Positions 1-7,164 of a stretch of DNA of 12,586 nt are shown here, one piece after another. Within the stretch, counting starts at the first letter, position 1. Each line of letters begins with the position of its first letter. Origin of the DNA: Bacilli bacterium (GTDB lineage: Bacteria > Bacillota_I > Bacilli_A > RF39 > UBA660); the NCBI GenBank assembly GCA_028684735.1, contig JAQUFI010000039.1, positions 1-12,586 of the forward strand, read 5' to 3'. The notes under the pieces are model-generated. The model ran no database searches and was not told the DNA's origin. It saw nothing but the letters and a program-made list of their open reading frames with translations. The position numbers and the translations under genes were made by a program.

Positions 1-1344
1 GTAGCTCGTTTGGTTCAAAATATCTTTAATGATCCTAATTTGTTGCCATATCGAGCTAATATCTTTATTTTTGATGCTTATAGTGAGTATCATAATGCTT
101 TTAAAGATATTCATTTAATTAATCCAAACTATAATTTTAAATATTATTCAACAGGGGAAGAAACTCCCTCTGATAAAAAACTTCGTATCCCTTTATGGTT
201 ATTAGAAATAGATGATGTTGCTTTATTATTAAATGCTAATGATCATGCTCAATTACCAATCATTGAAAAGATGTTAAAATTAGCTAATATCTTTGCTGGT
301 CAATCTGAAGATGCTTTACGTTATAAAAACCATTTAATTGCCAGTGCTATTATGAACATCTTATTTACTAATCAAACTTCACCAGCTAAACGTAATGATG
401 TTTTCTCAATTTTAGCTACTTGTTCAACTCCTCAATTTAATTTAGAAGCACCTGTTCGAGGAATTGGTTATACACGATCATTTAGAGATTGCTTTATCAT
501 CGATACTGCAGGTCAATTTCCAGAAAGTAACCTAATGACAGAATATGTCTCATCTTTTATAGATGATAAATTAAATGAGTATGAACCTGATGGATTAAAT
601 TATTATACACTAGAAGATTTAGAAAGAGCTCTTAGCTTTACTTTGATTTCAGAAGGGTTACTGAGAAATGAAAAAGCCTTTAATTCAGCAATTACTTTAA
701 AAGTTCGATTACACTCATTAACGATTAGTAAAGAAGCAGAATTCTTTAATTATCCAACTTTTATAACAGCTCAAAATTATATTGCTTCGTTAGTTACTCT
801 AGGTAATAAAAAAGCTCAAATAGTGAACTTCAATCTAGCTGATATCGATGATTCTTTAGCTAAAGTTATTACAAAAATATATGCTAAGATGTTATTTAAA
901 TTCACTAAGGATTTAGGTTCAAGAGCTTCAATTCCTTTTCATATCTTTTTAGAGGAATCGCATCGTTATGTTCAAAATGATGGAGACCGATTCTTAATTG
1001 GTTATAATATCTTTGAAAGAATTGCGAAAGAAGGAAGAAAGTATGGCCTTATGCTTAATCTTATTTCTCAAAGACCGGTTGAACTATCAGATACAGTTAT
1101 TTCACAAGTAAGTAATTTCTTAATTTTTAGAATGAACCATCCTCGTGATATTGAATATATCCGTAAGATGTTACCAAATATAAGTTCAGAAATTGTCGAA
1201 AAGCAAAAGAGTCTACAACCAGGTACTTGTGTTGGTTTTGGTAAAGCCTTTAAAGTACCAATGATTGTTAAAATGGAAATGCCAGATCCTGAACCATATA
1301 GTGCTAACTGTGACGTGGTAAAATCTTGGGCAGTTAATCAATAG
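1..1344 (+). CDS. HerA-like (FtsK/HerA superfamily) ATPase, 5' end outside the window
   Basis: The frame is open from base 1 (V-A-R-L-V-Q...), so the TTG at base 10 is an internal Leu codon, not a start. VARLVQNIF matches the helix that directly follows a P-loop in HerA/DUF87 proteins, so the Walker A should lie a few bases upstream of base 1. Seen here: a Walker B strand FHIFLEESH (about bases 937-966), then RIAKEGRKYGL (around 1018-1050) and LISQRP (around 1060-1077), which correspond to the arginine-containing and sensor regions of this family. HerA ATPases form hexamers that translocate DNA; some partner NurA nuclease in end resection, others Sir2-like or nuclease partners in phage defence. 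No partner is visible downstream, where a terminator and a different gene block follow. The stop is TAG. The superfamily is confident; the specific role is unknown. Confidence 0.85.
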   Translation, partial: VARLVQNIFNDPNLLPYRANIFIFDAYSEYHNAFKDIHLINPNYNFKYYSTGEETPSDKKLRIPLWLLEIDDVALLLNANDHAQLPIIEKMLKLANIFAGQSEDALRYKNHLIASAIMNILFTNQTSPAKRNDVFSILATCSTPQFNLEAPVRGIGYTRSFRDCFIIDTAGQFPESNLMTEYVSSFIDDKLNEYEPDGLNYYTLEDLERALSFTLISEGLLRNEKAFNSAITLKVRLHSLTISKEAEFFNYPTFITAQNYIASLVTLGNKKAQIVNFNLADIDDSLAKVITKIYAKMLFKFTKDLGSRASIPFHIFLEESHRYVQNDGDRFLIGYNIFERIAKEGRKYGLMLNLISQRPVELSDTVISQVSNFLIFRMNHPRDIEYIRKMLPNISSEIVEKQKSLQPGTCVGFGKAFKVPMIVKMEMPDPEPYSANCDVVKSWAVNQ

Positions 1345-1413
1345 TTTGATGTTCTGATAAAGCAAAAACCGTTAAACAATTTATAACGATATAATAAACA
1401 AATATATTAATTG

Positions 1414-1450
1414 TATAAAAACTAAAATAAAGTTTATTTTAGTTTTTATA
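1414..1450 (+). terminator. Long perfect inverted repeat, likely terminator of the HerA-like gene
   Basis: Two 18-base arms (1414-1431 and 1433-1450) are perfectly complementary around a single central G, so in RNA the loop would be about 3 bases. The right arm contains TTTT and TTTTT runs that can act as the U-tract. It starts 69 bases after the TAG stop. Because it is symmetrical it could work in both directions and insulate the following gene block. Confidence 0.7.
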
Positions 1451-1475
1451 TCAAATTTTACTAAATAATTAATTC

Positions 1476-1504
1476 GCGACAGAATTTAATTAAAAAATTA
1501 TAAT
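1476..1504 (+). promoter_or_regulatory. Candidate sigma-A promoter of the polysaccharide block
   Basis: A perfect TATAAT at 1499-1504 is preceded, with a 17-base spacer, by GCGACA at 1476-1481, which matches four of six bases of TTGACA. It lies between the terminator of the HerA-like gene and the GTG start at 1528. The predicted transcript would start near 1511, giving a leader of about 17 bases that carries the AAAAAGGTGAT ribosome site. Confidence 0.5.
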
Positions 1505-1527
1505 TAAACTCGTAAAAAGGTGATTTA

Positions 1528-2612
1528 GTGAAAAAAATGTATATATATGCATACACAAAACTTAATTTAGGTGATGATTTATTTATAAAGATTTTATGTG
1601 AAAGATACCCTAAAGCAAAATTTTTTGTAGCGTGTAATTATAAATTTAGTAAGGCCATTCGCTAAAATAAAAATTTAGTTTTGATACCCTGTGTACCTAA
1701 AATAGATTGGCTACTTAAAAAGTTGCACATCAATACACGTATTAACGATATTATTGAGAAAGCCATTTCTTATAATTGCGATGGTATCATTCATATTGGT
1801 GGTTCAATCTTTATGCAATCAGATGATTGGCGATATAAATTATTAGCATATAGAAAAAAAATGATCAAAGGGAAACCATTTTATATCATCGGAAGTAATT
1901 TTGGTCCTTATAAGGAAAAAGAGTATTTTGATTACTATAAGTGCCTTTTTGATAAAGCTGATGATATATGTTTTAGAGAGAAATTATCGTACAATCTTTT
2001 TTCTGATTTAAAAAATGTTATTATGAGTCGGATATTGCTTTTTCAATATCTGCAACAAATAAAACAACTAAAAAAAGACAAATTATTATTTCAATAATCG
2101 ATTTATCAAGGAGAGAAAAGCTTAAGGAGTTTCAACAATTATATATAGATAAAATTCTAGAATTATCTCGATATTTTTACAAAAATGGTTATAGAGTCTA
2201 TTTAATGGGCTTTTGTAAAAAAGAGAGAGATGAAAAGATGATTAATCATATAATTTCTTTGTTAAGTGATTATGAAAAAAAACATATAAATTCATATATT
2301 TATGATGGTGATTTAGAAAGTGCTTTACATTTAATACAAGAATCTAAATATATTTTAGCTACACGTTTTCATGCTATGATTTTAGGATGGGTTTATGGTT
2401 TGGGTGTTTATCCTATAGTGTATAGTAATAAAAGTTTAAATGTCATGAATGATGTTGGATATAAAGGTGAGTATACACTTATAAGTAATATCGGAGATGT
2501 TTCGAGTGAAAAGGTGTTAAACTATTTAGAAAATTCTTTTTCTATTGATATCATTGCCCAACAAGACTCCTCTAAAAGGCAATTTATTTATTTGGATAAT
2601 TTTTTAAATTAA
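1528..2612 (+). pseudogene. Polysaccharide pyruvyl transferase family gene, broken by a stop and a frameshift
   Basis: The GTG start at 1528 has AAAAAGG seven bases upstream and opens a product with the family motif LNLGDD (residues 12-17). The reading frame meets TAA at 1663-1665 and continues in the same frame after it (bases 1666-2019), with GGSIFMQ, IGSNFGPYKE and CFREKLS. Near 2007-2022 the frame shifts by one base, and homology resumes in the third frame with YYESDIAFS, LATRFHAM and the C-terminus, ending with TAA at 2610. Joined, it is about 361 codons, normal for this family, so nothing large is missing. Family members add ketal-pyruvate to, or otherwise act on, wall and capsule sugars. 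One lesion is a substitution to TAA; the other equals loss of one base, perhaps from the A-run at 2010-2015. A sequencing error could explain one but less easily both. Confidence 0.85.
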
Positions 2613-2641
2613 ATATAAATTTAATAAAAGTAGGTGAAATC

Positions 2642-3640
2642 ATGAGCATAAGATTTAGTATTATTATTCCAATATACAATGTTGAATATTATATTATTGA
2701 TTGCTTAGAAAGTATTGATCATCAAGATTATAAAAATTTTGAAGTTATATTGGTTAATGATGGTTCAACTGATAAATCTAAAGAATTATGTGAAGAATTT
2801 ATTAAATTTAAGGATAATTACACATTATATAATCAAGAAAATCAAGGAACATCTGTCGCAAGAAATAATGGAATTAAGGTAGCTAAAGGGGAATACTTGA
2901 TATTTATGGATTCAGATGACTTATTAAATGAAGGTTCACTTACTTCAGTTGATAAAGAAATTGGTAATTCTAATGTAGATATTTTAGTAAATAGATTTCT
3001 AAGTTTAGAACAAAATACGAAAGAACTTACTGAATCATTAAAATTTCTTCCTCTAAATAAATATGGAATCAAACCACTTGAATTTTATGATAAACATGTT
3101 AATGAACAAGAAAAATGGCTTGCAGCGTGGTGTTGTATTGTAAAAAAAGATTTTATCTTAAAGCATAATTTAATTTTTGAACCAGGGCTCTTACACGAAG
3201 ATGATTTATGGACAACTAGTATATTTGTAAAAGCAAACTCTTATCGTTTAAATAATTATTGTTATTACATATATAGAATTAATAGAATCGGTTCTGTCAT
3301 GAGTACCATAAAGTTAAAAAATGCATTTGATAAAATAATCACATGTAAAAAATTATATGAGATAGATACATCCCGTCAAAAAAAAGTTGTTATTAACAAA
3401 AGAGTTTCAAATTTATTTTTTTCTATTATTATAATATCTCAAAAGTATTTGAGTGTAGAAGAGATAAAATTAATAAAACCAAGTTTAATCGATAATATGA
3501 TTATGCTTAATGCAGGAAAGAAGAAAAAATATTATTTTATATATAAAAATTTTGGTTTTTCTACTTTATACTCGTTAATTAAATTTATGCGTAGCATTAA
3601 AAAAATGATAAAGTTATTACTAAATAAGAATGAATTATAA
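2642..3640 (+). CDS. Family 2 glycosyltransferase (GT-A fold)
   Basis: This is a 332-residue cytoplasmic GT2 enzyme that would transfer a sugar from a nucleotide-sugar donor onto a cell-surface glycan precursor. Seen: the N-terminal FSIIIPIYNVEYYIIDCLES strand and helix (5-24), the nucleotide-binding VNDGSTDKS segment (38-46), GTSVARNNG (69-77), the metal-binding DSDD (90-93) and the downstream HEDDLW acceptor/catalytic-base segment (185-190). No membrane segment is apparent, and the C-terminal part is Lys/Ile-rich as in capsule and teichoic-acid glycosyltransferases. The ATG start is supported by AGGTG five bases upstream. It lies 29 bases after the broken pyruvyl transferase and 22 bases before the intact one, so the three form one transcription unit. 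Base composition is very AT-rich (12 G/C in the 60 bases from 2641). Donor and acceptor cannot be told from sequence. Confidence 0.9.
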   Translation: MSIRFSIIIPIYNVEYYIIDCLESIDHQDYKNFEVILVNDGSTDKSKELCEEFIKFKDNYTLYNQENQGTSVARNNGIKVAKGEYLIFMDSDDLLNEGSLTSVDKEIGNSNVDILVNRFLSLEQNTKELTESLKFLPLNKYGIKPLEFYDKHVNEQEKWLAAWCCIVKKDFILKHNLIFEPGLLHEDDLWTTSIFVKANSYRLNNYCYYIYRINRIGSVMSTIKLKNAFDKIITCKKLYEIDTSRQKKVVINKRVSNLFFSIIIISQKYLSVEEIKLIKPSLIDNMIMLNAGKKKKYYFIYKNFGFSTLYSLIKFMRSIKKMIKLLLNKNEL

Positions 3641-3662
3641 TATGTTATAAAAGGAGTCTACT

Positions 3663-4739
3663 ATGAAAAAACTGAATGTTAAAAAGATAAAAGATATGCT
3701 TAAATTTGTTGTTTATATTATTGAAAAGTCATATTATTATGTTGTTTTTATAAAAATAAATAAGATTCTTAAAAAGAATGATCAAAAACTAATTTTATTT
3801 AATACGCCAACGCATAGAAACCTTGGTGATCATGCTATTACGATAGCAGAATTAAAATTTCTTAAAGACAATTTTCCTAATACCGTTTTAATAGAAATAA
3901 ATGAAAAGTTATGGAAATATAAACAGGTAAAAATTATTGAAAAAATTAATGTCCATGATATCATTTTAATTCAGGGTGGGGGTTATTTTGGTACACTTTG
4001 GAGAGAACCGTTAGAAAATGCTATGAATATAATCACAACATTCCCTGACAATCCTAAGGTAATTATGCCTCAAACCTTTTATTATAGGGAATCTAAATAT
4101 ACTACTTTAAAGAATGATTTGTTGTTTATAACAGCTCAAAAAAAGCTTTATATATGTGCAAGAGAACATGCAACTTATAACTTTTTAATTGATAAACTAA
4201 AAATAGATAAAGAAAAGGTATTATTAATCCCAGATATTGTGATGATATTAGATAATCAACTTAGTCCAACTAAACGTAAAGGGGTTTTATTTATTTTGCG
4301 TTCAGATAAAGAAAAAGTTGATTATGGGAATAATATTTCTAACTTAATTAAACAATTGGAATTGAACGGAATTAAAATAAAAATATCTAATACCAAAACC
4401 AAACTTTTTATTATTCCTTTTAGAAAATATTATGTAAATTCAAAAATTAAGTCGTTTTCAAAATATCAATTAGTTATTACTGATAGATTACACGGGATGT
4501 GTTTTGCTGCTATAGCTAGTACCCCTTGTATTGCTATGAATAACCTTAGTAAAAAAGTAGAAGGTTCCTTTTATTGGTTAAAAGATTTAGGATATTTAAG
4601 TTTTTCAAAAAATGCTAATATTGACTTAAGTTTTGTTCTTCAAGCCATGGAAACTGCGGATAATAAGTATGATAATACATTACTAATAAAACATTTTGAT
4701 AAGTTAACCATATTAATAAAAGAGTTATTGGAACAATAA
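3663..4739 (+). CDS. Polysaccharide pyruvyl transferase family protein (intact)
   Basis: This is a 358-residue protein of the PF04230 type (CsaB/ExoV-like). Motifs in order: HRNLGDHAI (51-59) in the N-terminal Rossmann half, QGGGYFGTLW (104-113), VIMPQTFYY (133-141), CAREHATYNF (165-174), LIPDIVMIL (188-196), and the hallmark TDRLHGM (273-279) followed by FAAIASTPCIAMNN in the C-terminal half. Members use phosphoenolpyruvate to pyruvylate wall or capsule sugars, though some relatives have other glycan roles. The ATG has AAAGGAG six bases away. It is the last gene of the block and is followed by a strong terminator. It is only distantly similar to the broken copy at 1528 and belongs to a different subgroup (NLGDHAI versus NLGDDLF), so it is not a simple duplicate. 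The family is confident; the substrate is unknown. Confidence 0.9.
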   Translation: MKKLNVKKIKDMLKFVVYIIEKSYYYVVFIKINKILKKNDQKLILFNTPTHRNLGDHAITIAELKFLKDNFPNTVLIEINEKLWKYKQVKIIEKINVHDIILIQGGGYFGTLWREPLENAMNIITTFPDNPKVIMPQTFYYRESKYTTLKNDLLFITAQKKLYICAREHATYNFLIDKLKIDKEKVLLIPDIVMILDNQLSPTKRKGVLFILRSDKEKVDYGNNISNLIKQLELNGIKIKISNTKTKLFIIPFRKYYVNSKIKSFSKYQLVITDRLHGMCFAAIASTPCIAMNNLSKKVEGSFYWLKDLGYLSFSKNANIDLSFVLQAMETADNKYDNTLLIKHFDKLTILIKELLEQ

Positions 4740-4763
4740 AACGATTTTTATACTGGTGATTAC

Positions 4764-4794
4764 AAAAAGGATATTTCAATAATATCCTTTTTTT
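4764..4794 (+). terminator. Rho-independent terminator of the polysaccharide block
   Basis: A 12-bp perfect stem (4764-4775 with 4781-4792) encloses the five-base loop TCAAT and runs into a T-tract ending at 4794. It lies 25 bases after the pyruvyl transferase stop and just upstream of the ffh promoter. Confidence 0.9.
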
Positions 4795-4818
4795 CTTCAA
4801 TTAATTATTAAAATAGTG

Positions 4819-4840
4819 TATAATTTGGATGGGTGATAAA
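4819..4840 (+). promoter_or_regulatory. Start-proximal promoter and ribosome site of ffh
   Basis: A perfect TATAAT (4819-4824) stands 16 bases before the ATG at 4841, with GGTGATAAA at 4832-4840 directly before the start. The -35 region at 4796-4801 (TTCAAT, spacer 17) is poor. If this box is used, transcription starts near 4831 and the leader is only about ten bases. The same arrangement recurs before the three VanY-type genes. Confidence 0.5.
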
Positions 4841-6142
4841 ATGTTTGAGAATTTAGGCGATCGTTTACAAACCGCCATGAATAAAATAAAAGGTTATGGG
4901 AAAATCAATGAAGAAAATATTGGAGAAGTAACTAGAGAAATAAGACTTGCTTTATTAGAAGCTGATGTCAACTATGTCGTTGTTAAAGAATTTATTAATA
5001 ATGTTAAAACAAAAGCTCTTGGTGAAGAGGTTAGTAAGAGTTTAAAACCTGGTGAAATGTTCGTTAAAATTGTTAAAGATGAATTAGTAACTTTATTAGG
5101 TGGTAATAAAGAAGAACTATTTATGAAAGGTCATCCTAGTGTTTTAATGCTAGTGGGATTACAAGGATCAGGTAAAACCACCACGATTGGTAAATTAGGT
5201 TTATTATTAAGAAAAAAATACAATAAAAAGCCATTATTAGTGGCTTGTGATGTTTATCGTCCAGCTGCTATTGATCAACTTAAACAAATTGGTAAACAGT
5301 TAAGTATTGAAGTATATGAAGAAGGGGCAGGTAATCCTGTTACCATTGCTGAAAATGCTATTAAGTATGCTAAAGAAAAGGGTTTTGATTATGTTTTAAT
5401 CGATACTGCTGGTCGTCTTCATATCGATGAAGTATTGATGAATGAACTCAGTGATATTAATGATTCTGTTTCACCTAATGAAATATTATTAGTTGTTGAT
5501 AGTATGACTGGTCAAGATGCGATTAATGTTATTACTGGTTTTAATGATCAATTAAACTTAACTGGTGCTATCTTAACTAAATTAGATGGTGATACGAGAG
5601 GTGGAGCTGCTTTATCAATCCGTCATTTAACTAATGTTCCTATTAAGTTTATCGGAGTTAGTGAGAAAATGGATGGATTAGAAGAATTCTATCCTGAACG
5701 AATGGCAACCCGTATCTTAGGTATGGGAGACTTAATGAGTATGATTGAAAAAGCTGAAGAGGTTATCGATCAAGAAGAAGCTATCCAAGCTTCTAAAAGG
5801 TTAGAAAAAGGGAAGTTTGATTTAGAAGATTTTTTAAGTAGTTTAAAACAAGTAAAAAAACTAGGACCTTTAGAAAATCTTATTAAAATGCTACCAGGTG
5901 CTTCTAAACTAGGAGATATTAAAATTGATCCTAAAGATTTAGCTCATGTCGAAGCTATTATTTATTCGATGACACCATATGAACGAAGACATCCTGAAAT
6001 ATTAAAAGCTAGTCGTAAAATAAGAATTGCTAAAGGATCAGGTAGGAGTGTTGAAGAAGTCAACCAATTATTAAAAAAATTTGAACAAATGAAAACATTG
6101 ATGAAACAATTCCAAAAAGGGAATATAAAACTACCTTTTTAA
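4841..6142 (+). CDS. ffh: Ffh, signal recognition particle GTPase (SRP54)
   Basis: The product is a 433-residue cytoplasmic GTPase that binds 4.5S/6S RNA and emerging signal sequences and delivers ribosomes to FtsY at the membrane. Seen: N domain (1-90) with ALLEADVNYVVVKEF; G domain with P-loop GLQGSGKTTT (106-115), DVYRPAAIDQL (137-147), DTAGRL (188-193), TKLDGDTRGGAAL (246-258) and GVSEKMDGLEEF (272-283); M domain (about 295-430) with the RNA-binding segment RKIRIAKGSGRS (392-403) and the methionine-rich tail. The ATG at 4841 is chosen over the in-frame ATG at 4829: GGGTGAT precedes 4841, the protein then begins MFENLGDRLQ as in other Ffh proteins, and 4829 lies upstream of the start site predicted from the -10 box. 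The usual neighbours ylxM and rpsP are absent. No clear terminator follows, so read-through into the next gene is possible. Confidence 0.97.
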   Translation: MFENLGDRLQTAMNKIKGYGKINEENIGEVTREIRLALLEADVNYVVVKEFINNVKTKALGEEVSKSLKPGEMFVKIVKDELVTLLGGNKEELFMKGHPSVLMLVGLQGSGKTTTIGKLGLLLRKKYNKKPLLVACDVYRPAAIDQLKQIGKQLSIEVYEEGAGNPVTIAENAIKYAKEKGFDYVLIDTAGRLHIDEVLMNELSDINDSVSPNEILLVVDSMTGQDAINVITGFNDQLNLTGAILTKLDGDTRGGAALSIRHLTNVPIKFIGVSEKMDGLEEFYPERMATRILGMGDLMSMIEKAEEVIDQEEAIQASKRLEKGKFDLEDFLSSLKQVKKLGPLENLIKMLPGASKLGDIKIDPKDLAHVEAIIYSMTPYERRHPEILKASRKIRIAKGSGRSVEEVNQLLKKFEQMKTLMKQFQKGNIKLPF

Positions 6143-6174
6143 GGCAAATAACATATGCAACATTTAACCTCTAT

Positions 6175-6183
6175 CATATTATA
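6175..6183 (+). promoter_or_regulatory. CATATTATA, possible sporulation-type -10 element of the coat-like gene
   Basis: CATATTATA fits the -10 pattern CATANNNTA of the mother-cell factor sigma-K and lies 21 bases before the ATG of the CotD-like gene. The supporting -35 evidence is weak: an AACA (6159-6162) is 12 bases away, too close, and an ACATATG (6151-6157) resembling the sigma-E -35 is 17 bases away, slightly too far. The overlapping TATAAA (6180-6185) could equally be a sigma-A box. Confidence 0.25.
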
Positions 6184-6204
6184 AAATAGATAAGGGGGAT
6201 AAGA

Positions 6205-6480
6205 ATGTTTAATAAAAGATGTAATTGTGACCGTCAAATGTGGAATCCTGGTTTTAATCAACCGATGAATATGCCACAAATGAGTTCTCCGGTTATGGAA
6301 CCAACAATCACTAAATGTATTGAAAAGGATTTTTACCATCAAATACCACACGTTTGTCCGATTCATACTCATACTATTAATCGTCATATTCTAACACATT
6401 GTTATACACCACAATATACATGCTCAGAAGAATGTCAAGTTATAGATTGTGGTCGACCAGATGGTTGTTGTGGTTTTTAA
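6205..6480 (+). CDS. Small Cys/His-rich CotD-like spore coat protein
   Basis: This 91-residue protein has no signal peptide or membrane segment, ten cysteines (6, 8, 38, 51, 66, 73, 77, 82, 88, 89) and six histidines between 45 and 65. The core IPHVCPIHTHTINRHILTH (47-65) matches the layout of CotD coat proteins (PHIHP-x-HTTNVN-like, His-rich), and the first third is Met/Pro/Asn-rich as in coat proteins. CotD is a structural inner-coat protein; the cysteines could form disulfide cross-links or bind metal. AGGGGGA lies seven bases before the ATG. It follows ffh after 62 bases and ends in a hairpin terminator. If the host sporulates, this is a coat gene; if not, it may be a retained or repurposed metal- or thiol-rich protein. 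Family assignment rests on a short motif. Confidence 0.65.
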   Translation: MFNKRCNCDRQMWNPGFNQPMNMPQMSSPVMEPTITKCIEKDFYHQIPHVCPIHTHTINRHILTHCYTPQYTCSEECQVIDCGRPDGCCGF

Positions 6481-6502
6481 AACAGACTAAGTCTGTTTTT
6501 TT
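6479..6502 (+). terminator. Terminator between the convergent coat-like and VanY genes
   Basis: A 9-bp stem (6479-6487 with 6491-6499) with loop TAA is followed by TTT (to 6502) on the plus strand, giving a good intrinsic terminator for the coat-like gene. The hairpin overlaps the TAG stop (6487-6489, minus strand) of the convergent carboxypeptidase. Read from the minus strand the hairpin is the same but the following tract is only TTTT then A-rich, so minus-strand termination would be weaker. Confidence 0.8.
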
Positions 6503-7107
6503 ATATATTCTTCTAGCGTTAAATCATTTTTATAAATATCCAAAGCTGCTTTAAGGCCAACATAGCGATAGTGCCAAGGCTCGTACTTATAACCAGTTAT
6601 ATTGGTTTTATCTTTAGGATATCTTAAAATAAAGCCATATTTATGGGCATTATTCTTCATCCATTTAAATTCAATACTATCTTCAAATAAGTTGTAATCG
6701 TTATTGGAACCCATGGCATCAATTGCTAACCCAGTTTGATGTTCAGAATACCCTGGACGAGCTGAACATAACTGAGCATCTTCTAACCCTTTAACTTTAA
6801 TATATTCGTGATGTAAATCATGTTGATATTTATAATCTCTAAAGGCTGATACAACGACAATCTTATAACCTAAAGATAAGGCATCACTGCCTAATTTCTC
6901 AATACTATGGCGTGCTTCTTTTCGTAAATATTTATTATCATAAGCAAATTTATGATCGATTAATTCTAAGTCAGTGGGAATATAACTACTTGGTAGACCA
7001 TTTTCTTTATTGACTAGGATAAGGGTATCATTAATCATATCTTCCTCCTTATAAAAGATAACAATCAGAATGATAATAATAATATAAAGATATCCTCTTA
7101 TCTTCAT
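6487..7107 (-). CDS. VanY/LdcB-type zinc carboxypeptidase (M15B), shortest of three
   Basis: This 206-residue protein removes the terminal D-Ala from peptidoglycan stem peptides (D,D- or L,D-specificity cannot be told here). Residues 5-19 are a strongly hydrophobic signal-anchor, so the domain would lie outside the membrane. Seen: SAFRDYKYQ (87-95) with substrate-site Arg90, SARPGYSEHQTGLAID (115-130) giving zinc ligands His123 and Asp130, and EPWHYRYVG (176-184) with Glu176 and ligand His179. All expected catalytic residues are present. The ATG at 7107 has GGTGAT upstream. A second in-frame ATG (7038, residue 24) has a perfect AAGGAGG five bases before it and would give a 183-residue enzyme without the anchor. 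Unlike its two neighbours it has no ~48-residue repeat. It has its own TATAAT and is convergent with the coat-like gene. Confidence 0.92.
   Translation of the reverse strand: MKIRGYLYIIIIILIVIFYKEEDMINDTLILVNKENGLPSSYIPTDLELIDHKFAYDNKYLRKEARHSIEKLGSDALSLGYKIVVVSAFRDYKYQHDLHHEYIKVKGLEDAQLCSARPGYSEHQTGLAIDAMGSNNDYNLFEDSIEFKWMKNNAHKYGFILRYPKDKTNITGYKYEPWHYRYVGLKAALDIYKNDLTLEEYIKKQT
7036..7050 (-). promoter_or_regulatory. Perfect internal Shine-Dalgarno and second start in the short VanY gene
   Basis: On the minus strand AAGGAGG (7044-7050) is followed by a five-base spacer and ATG (7036-7038), in frame, at Met24 of the VanY gene. It is the best ribosome site in the window and better than the GGTGAT at the upstream start. 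It is encoded by AAG GAG, codons that are uncommon in this AT-rich DNA. Use of this start would omit the membrane anchor and leave the catalytic domain intact. Confidence 0.5.
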
Positions 7108-7127
7108 GATATCACCACTAAATTATA
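7108..7127 (-). promoter_or_regulatory. TATAAT and GGTGAT module upstream of the short VanY gene
   Basis: On the minus strand TATAAT (7122-7127) is followed by five bases, GGTGATATC (7108-7116) and the ATG. No convincing -35 lies 16-18 bases upstream, where the terminator hairpin of the next gene sits. The expected leader is under ten bases. Confidence 0.45.
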
Positions 7128-7133
7128 TGTCAT

Positions 7134-7164
7134 AAAAAAACAAATAGAAATTTCTATTTGTTTT
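7134..7164 (-). terminator. Terminator of the 409-residue VanY-type gene
   Basis: The region 7137-7164 is a perfect 28-base palindrome (two 14-base arms, so about a 12-bp stem with a 4-base loop in RNA). On the minus strand it ends in a run of seven T (7134-7140). The TAG stop (7154-7156) is inside the stem. Confidence 0.9.

Noticed and set aside
10..12. TTG as a start of the HerA-like gene
   Set aside because: The frame is open to base 1, no ribosome site fits, and the residues before it continue the family alignment, so the gene begins upstream of the window.
1390..1395. TATAAT in the spacer after the HerA-like gene
   Set aside because: No -35 at the right distance, and it lies upstream of a strong terminator with no gene between.
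1345..1527. Possible RNA gene, CRISPR or insertion-sequence ends in the longest gene-free stretch
   Set aside because: Only the inverted repeat and the promoter could be seen. There are no direct repeats, tRNA-like folding or transposase remnants. No CRISPR-like repeats were seen elsewhere in the window.
2842..3072. Minus-strand open frame of 76 codons inside the glycosyltransferase gene
   Set aside because: It is fully covered by the strongly supported glycosyltransferase frame, has no ribosome site and no recognisable motif.
4615..4800. Minus-strand open frame of 61 codons across the pyruvyl transferase end
   Set aside because: It starts within the terminator region and overlaps a confident gene; no ribosome site or family features.
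4829..4831. Upstream in-frame ATG of ffh
   Set aside because: It overlaps the Shine-Dalgarno region, would precede the transcript start predicted from TATAAT, and adds four residues not typical of Ffh.
6139..6387. Minus-strand open frame of 82 codons over the coat-like gene
   Set aside because: It lies antisense to the CotD-like gene, whose ribosome site, composition and terminator are better supported.
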